Below, piece after piece: positions 58,202 through 64,000 of a DNA stretch of 64,000 nt. Made by a program: the position numbers and the translations under genes. The notes under the pieces were generated by a model. It made no database searches. It had not been told where the DNA came from and saw nothing but the letters and a program-made list of their open reading frames with translations. The number at the start of each line of letters is the position of its first letter. Position 1 is the stretch's first letter. This DNA comes from Lineus longissimus (taxonomy: Eukaryota > Nemertea > Pilidiophora > Heteronemertea > Lineidae), in contig NC_088322.1 in NCBI RefSeq assembly GCF_910592395.1, forward strand, positions 15,805,431 through 15,869,430, in the 5' to 3' direction.

Positions 58202-61200
58202 AATTTGAATGAGTTCTAGCTGCTTTAGGACTTAAGTTCTAACCAAAATGGTGCAGCGGTGCCTATGGTCAACCCTTTACTACAGATACAAATTATCCAC
58301 ACTCTTGATACTAAGAGTACAGCTGGGCACCAAGGAACCGATGATTTGAAGGGTTGCTAGAGAGATAGAGGGAATAACAACGACCTACGTTTAGGCAGAA
58401 ATTCATCTCTTGCTTTCGCTGTATTTGGTTCCATCTTACACGAGATATTCCTCAGTGAAATATCCTTGGTCATCCCAACCAAACCATACCAGCGTACAAT
58501 TATGACCGTTTATTGTTTCATATTTATACCACGCAGTGAGTTTACTTCATGTAGATAATCTTGAACAATCTTAAAGGTTCAGCCAGTTTGTGGACATTGC
58601 TATTTTTGGTTAACTTGAAATATAAAATAAACATGGTATTAGTTCACTTATATCACATGTAAGTGCAATCAAACTTGGCAAGTACAGTGTTGTTATACCT
58701 AAGCACACAACAGCATAATTGACCTTCATAATCAATGCAATTCAACAAAATTGTGATTTTCTCAAATGCTAATTCTAAGTTTCTTCGCGAGCGCATTGCG
58801 ACTTTAACACATCTGTCGCGGAATGACAGTTATTATTATGTACACAATTCGCATACTACTTCCCTCAATAAAGACCAAAAGAACTTAAAGGAAGAGTACA
58901 TTCAAATGACCCAACTCATTTAATCCACATGCCACATGCCCATGTAATGCACATGCATTATACATCCCAATAAAACTTGATCAATCGATATTGATAATTC
59001 AATAGCAGTGTTCCACGTCTTGTTGGTTTTAAACCAAAACTTGCAATTCAAATTCAAACTCAAACATTTGATTCCCTTCCGAGCGAATGTTACCTTTTAT
59101 GACGTTCATCAATGAAGTTATTGATCATTCTATTCTTTCCTAAGAATAGAGTTTTTTGATTGGCCAGGCTCAATGCATATCGCCCAGCTGTGGCGACGAG
59201 CGGGTTTCTGACATGATATTCACGATGATAACAGATGCGAATGAATTTTATTCGATTCGTTTGACGAGCAGCAGATTTATTTGAAGTTTGAATGATATTG
59301 TCATGTTATGGAGTAGCAGCTGACCCTCACTTTGAAATAATGTTAGGCCTGCAAAGGCTACGTTATGACAAGCAGTATTGCAAAGTAATAATGGAACTTG
59401 GTGGATCGCCAATGTCAGCGATACCTCTAGACAGGACGTATACATAACCAGTAACCTACTAAACACTGCAAGAATTCCATAGATGAGGAAGTAGAATCTC
59501 AAAAACAGTACACAATGCAACTTGGCCATATTCCAGAGATGAATCTACCAGAAATGACAGATCATAATCGATTCCAATATTGAAAGGGAACCCTCACACC
59601 AGCCACGAATATGCATAACTGCACTCTCTTGAGACAAAGGCATAGATAATCACTACAATGCACTTGTCCTGGAATCACAGCATCCTTAACAAGACATGAT
59701 ATTCCAGCAACGAATCAAGGATCATACCAAACTGATGCACCGGCCTGATACAAGAAATCGCAGGTAAAATCCCCTCTTTAGTAGACTGGTCGGCAAACCA
59801 CAGCGGTGGGATCACCGCGACACACTGCCGAGATCATCGACGAACATGACAGATTCCGAGATATGGCTTTATGAATCCTACCATGACCAGCAACGAATCC
59901 TACACGGAATGAAGGAGCAAATGCAAACCCAGGTGATGAAGCAATACCTAACACAACAAAGATCGCAGCTGCACTAGACTTCACACCGGTCGCGAATCAC
60001 AAAGGATCACCACCACCTTGTCAGCATCATAGAATCGGCGATATCACTTGATAAATCTGCTGTCTGGCAATATTGACGATATCAATAGTTTGATGTGGCC
60101 TTTGAGCTCGAGGGGAGCAAATTGCGCTGTGGGACAAGTGGCTTGGTTCATCAAACGATAGCAAATAAAACGCATTAGCTGCAGCGATGAAAGAAGCAAA
60201 AAATGAAACAGGAAGGCTGGAACTAAGGTCATCAGGAACATTAACACTTCTTTGGCAATATGGATAATATGTAGTGCACTGTCGGAGGAAACTGCGAGAA
60301 GAGAGAGTGGCCCGAGCCTCACCAGCGGAACCAACTAGCGGCTAGTTTGATCGAAACTTCAGGTTGAGGACACTTGACTCAAGCTGAGTGATTGAAGGTT
60401 GTGGTCTTCATCTGATAGAGAGACCTGACCTATTGACAGATCGAGATTCAGGTAGACTGTAAACTAGAGGAACATGTGAGATGGCGCTCACTGCAATCCT
60501 TTCCTACTTGTTTACTCAGATCATCATTTCTGTTGACAGTCAAGTGTAAGCCTTCATGATACAGTGACCGTGGTGGTATGGAAGTATTGCTGCTGTCACC
60601 ATCCAGCATTACGCGACTGTCATTTCACGACGCAATGATAAATAACCAAAATAAGGCAGCAGACGACCATCCAAACTTATTGATGGTACATCGCCTGATT
60701 TCTGAGCAGTGTGCACACAAAGTTTTCTCTTATGAAAAATTATGATCTGTCACGAACAGGCCATTCAGTTAGGGCCCACATGTTTATGGACACAATTCAA
60801 TTCATAATTAAGAAATGTTTGGCGCCAATAGATAATATCGTCGCGTATCAAGGTCTGGTTTTCAAAGCATGTCAAGTCACTAACGCTGGCGTTAACATGG
60901 TTTAAGTCCATGAGACTTGGTATTCTCAGTCAGTAGGGGAACTGATTCACCGGAGTGACTCCTGCTGATATCCTATCCTAAAGATGATAAGTAACGAATT
61001 CCCAAGAGTCCAACAATAATATCTGCAAATATTCTCCCACACAATCCAGCTAGAACGGATAACATTTTTGATATCCACCCAAGGTAAAGAATCCCACTGT
61101 AATATGATATCGTTTCCAGAAACAGGAAGGAGGTCACCTGACATGAAAATATCTAATCAAAACGAAAAACTAAAAAAAACCCCGAAAAACATAACGCATT

Positions 61201-61225
61201 CTTTGGCTCGATGCGAATGTCGATC
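58202..61225. other. No gene recognised
   Basis: Short open frames here show no family resemblance or splice support. Composition is ordinary non-coding. Confidence 0.6.
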
Positions 61226-61676
61226 TGGAGACCCGACTCCAGCTCGTGATTCAGGTTTGCTCCCTAAAGAAGAGTAGAGAGAAATACTGGCCAAAGGACA
61301 CCACCCTAACCGCATCTGGGCCACTCCAGCTCATGTGATTCAGGCTTGCTCCCTAAAGAAGAGTAGAGAGAAATACTGGCCAAAGGACACCACCCTAACC
61401 ACATCTGGGCCACTCCAGCTCATGTGATTCAGGCTTGCTCCCTAAAGAAGAGTAAAGAGAAATACTGGCCAAAGGACACCACCCTAACCACATCTGGGCC
61501 ACTCCAGCTCATGTGATTCAGGCTTGCTCCCTAAAGAAGAGTAGAGAGAAATACTGGCCAAAGGACACCACCCTAACCACATCTGGGCCACTCCAGCTCA
61601 TGTGATTCAGGCTTGCTCCCTAAAGAAGAGTAGAGAGAAATACTGGCCAAAGGACACCACCCTCACCACATCTGGG
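61226..61676 (+). repeat. 89-bp tandem repeat, five copies
   Basis: Marker CTCCAGCTC occurs at 61237, 61324, 61413, 61502 and 61591 (spacing 87, 89, 89, 89). Units include TTGCTCCCTAAAGAAGAGTA and GGCCAAAGGACACCACCCTA. The last four are almost identical, suggesting recent expansion. Confidence 0.95.
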
Positions 61677-63650
61677 ACTGGGTGGAACTTTCTATGACAG
61701 CAGGAAATGGACTAACGTTCATCTCAAATCATGAATATGGCACCATGTTGACGGAAGAACCATGGAAGGAGACTCCAAGGATGTTGATCCAAATGAAATC
61801 GACAAATAAAGCGAAAGTACTGACCAATCAAACGTCTCTTAAATCCCACACCTAATGAAATTTGAAAGTACATGATCCGTACATGATAATCTAAGTTAGA
61901 TATGACTGCATATAATCCTTACACATGAAAAACACGAGTCCTAATATTCCAAATGAAAAGTCTAACCAATTCCCCTAGGTCTGAAAGTTACAAATGATAA
62001 GTTACTGGAACCAATTGCATGAAGGCGGAATAAACCCCGGAATAAACTTGCTGAGGTTTCACCTGCGCATGTTATCTTTAGTAATATTAATATACATCAA
62101 TGTACAGGTGTTCTGACCAGCCAAAATGAACCAGAGAAGGAAGCAGAAAGCTTTCCTAAGCTTAGGTCTGCTTACAAATATATAGGATGATAAAACCAAA
62201 ACATTATCTCAGTGATACTGCAGGGTAATTCCTAAGATTTGCCGAAGAATATACCCACCTTTCAAAACACTGTACGCAGCAATGTATTTTTCTCTCGCAA
62301 AACTCAGAGACACAGTTCAGAGTTTTCCCCTAGATTCTGAGCAAGGCTCTATTGCGAGCTGGACGAGCAGTAGTACCCGGTTGGCTCTGTGGAACCAAAC
62401 TTACAGACCAAGATGGCATCTTGGGCAGTACATGTTCCCTGACCAAGTGTATGGCTTCTTACGCAGAACATGATCTATCCACTTATGATTACACCCTCGA
62501 CCTAGCGACTAACAAAGGTGTTCGTCAGATCAGTGTTGAATGCCCGGCCCTGCTCATGATAATATGTTTAAGCATATATCAAGTATGTGGATGTGACGGA
62601 CTTCCGGTAGGTCATATCCTTGCAAACAGCTACTCACGACTTGTTTGTTACCACATCGCATGATATCAATAACACAGCCGAATAAGGAACCCGTCCAATA
62701 TCACGCGCCAGCCTTTCAACATCACTGATTGGTCCTAATGAAAGCCAATCAAACACGGCGCCCATAACAACTGCTACGTTGGCGGTAAGACGGGAATGTC
62801 ACACATGACAGTAATTGGCTATGATGGCTGAGAAAGTATGAGTTGTATCGTCATAACAACATTACTGATGCATTACCTTGAGGTTCCTGGGTCACATCTT
62901 TAATAAACCCTCAATGGAAATGACACTTTTTCCGCAAAGTGAATACGATCTTACCTCACGGTTTTTCAAGTATTCATTCGTCACAGTATCAAATAGTGGC
63001 AACAGATCTGGTAAGTTCATTAGAGTTATGCCAGAGGACAGCACTAGTACATCATCATTTCTCAATCATTGGTTCTCCGAACGCAATAATGATGCTGAAT
63101 AGTATCAAAGTAACCACATCTCCATCTTAACTGTATCTCCATCGTGCATCTAAAATGGTTACGAACATCTAGGCGTGCAAAAATAAAGGGCCTTACTTTC
63201 ACTCAGCTCTTTCTGATGGTAACAGACACCTCATCCCATACATTATGCAGTTTCTCTCATTTTCTCAGAGAATCCAAATTGCCGATGCCAAAAGACCAGT
63301 TGCATAAAACCTTTGACCTGGTCAAAAGAGCCTCATTCAACGACCACTAAAGCCATCTTCTGCGTAAAGCGCTGCATCTAAAGATCCCCAGAAGCTATAA
63401 TCCGTTTGATGTGAGATTGATAAAGTGCATCTGCACTTGTAAGACCAGATCTGCTGGGATAAGCATGCTTTGTGATTTGGTGAGATGGCACTTGTAACAT
63501 TAACTCTATTTGGTCTCATATCACATCATTAAAGGATGGAAGGCAATACTTGGATGTCGTTATTCTGTTTGGTCCAAACCAATGCCGTGTATTGAGAATG
63601 ATTTCTTAGTTTGGCTTGGAAGACGTTCCTGCATATTTACATCTCAATAG
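61677..63650. other. No gene recognised
   Basis: No credible exon. Short open frames on the plus strand (62.3-62.7 kb, 62.9-63.3 kb) resemble nothing I recognise. Confidence 0.6.
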
Positions 63651-63674
63651 ATATTAAGTTTGTGTTTATGCCAT

Positions 63675-64000
63675 CTGACTCAAAACTTGATCTTCTGTCC
63701 GGTTACTGGCAGGTGCACTTGTCAGAGAAAGCCAGTAACAAGTCAGCATTTACAGCACAGGTGGACACTGCCAGCTTTTCCATCCGTTTCAAAAAATTGA
63801 TTGTATGCATGGTTATTGGCAGGTGCCCTTGTCAGAGGGGGCGAGTACCATGTCAGCATTTACAACACAGGTGGGCATTGCCAGTTAGTGGCTTTTCCCT
63901 CTGTCTCAAAACGTTATTGGCAGGTTCTCTAATCAGAATGAGCCAGTACCAGGTCTGCATTTACAGCACTAGGCATTTCCAGTTTGCGGTTTGCCCTTGA
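63675..64000 (+). mobile_element. Triplicated Ty3/gypsy reverse-transcriptase fragment (degraded)
   Basis: The frame from about 63680 reads LDLLSGYWQVHLSE with KSAFTAQV following, the pattern DLxSGYWQVxL...KxAF of Ty3/gypsy reverse transcriptases upstream of the catalytic centre. A second copy (about 63812) reads GYWQVPLSEG and MSAFTTQVG in another frame. A third (about 63914) retains YWQV but has two stops. Copies are about 105 bp apart, so a small piece was tandemly amplified after insertion. The catalytic motif is not in the window, and the whole is non-functional here; it may continue past 64000. Confidence 0.7.

Noticed and set aside
59778-59984. 68-codon minus-strand frame with a signal-peptide-like start
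   Set aside because: Short, isolated and unsupported; hydrophobic starts of this length occur by chance.

Overview
The window is nuclear DNA of a bilaterian animal. Every recognisable gene is split by GT-AG introns, the four proteins are closest to vertebrate families, and the introns hold tRNA-derived SINEs, minisatellites and a degraded Ty3/gypsy fragment. Compact introns, intact animal-specific families and frequent TAGGCCT-type words suggest an invertebrate deuterostome (amphioxus, hemichordate or echinoderm). That is an impression from memory, not a proof. There is no bacterial, phage or CRISPR content.

Layout. (1) 2845-19986, plus strand: DIP2 (disco-interacting protein 2), 25 coding exons covering all but roughly the first 25-30 residues; the first coding exon is not visible and probably lies left of the window. 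A long 3' UTR appears to run to a polyadenylation signal near 22.79 kb. (2) 22919-25090, minus strand: TYW5, a JmjC tRNA wybutosine hydroxylase, five exons, complete, tail-to-tail with DIP2. (3) 25191-27491, plus strand: MAIP1, a mitochondrial m-AAA protease partner, five exons, complete. It is head-to-head with TYW5 across about 100 bp. I recall the same divergent pair on human chromosome 2. (4) 31829-50569, minus strand: an ELK-type (KCNH3/4/8-like) voltage-gated potassium channel, 17 coding exons in this model including three microexons of 33, 51 and 27 nt. A second possible first exon lies at 54653-54686. (5) 54.7-64 kb: no gene recognised; several tandem arrays, a long hairpin and a triplicated gypsy reverse-transcriptase fragment.

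The genes do not form a pathway. TYW5 acts on tRNA-Phe, MAIP1 acts in mitochondria, DIP2 is an adenylate-forming-enzyme-like protein linked to lipid metabolism, and ELK sets membrane excitability. The only evident functional coupling is the shared TYW5/MAIP1 promoter. All exon joins were checked by hand for splice dinucleotides and reading phase. They give open frames of 942 nt (TYW5), 1104 nt (MAIP1), 3594 nt (ELK with the 50.5 kb first exon) and 4643 nt (DIP2, lacking its start). No transcript data were available.

I found no wholly new biological system. The items most worth checking are the alternative ELK N-termini that replace the usual PAS cap, the ELK microexons, a duplicated splice acceptor in DIP2, repeated hairpins in the DIP2 3' UTR, and the tandem gypsy fragment.
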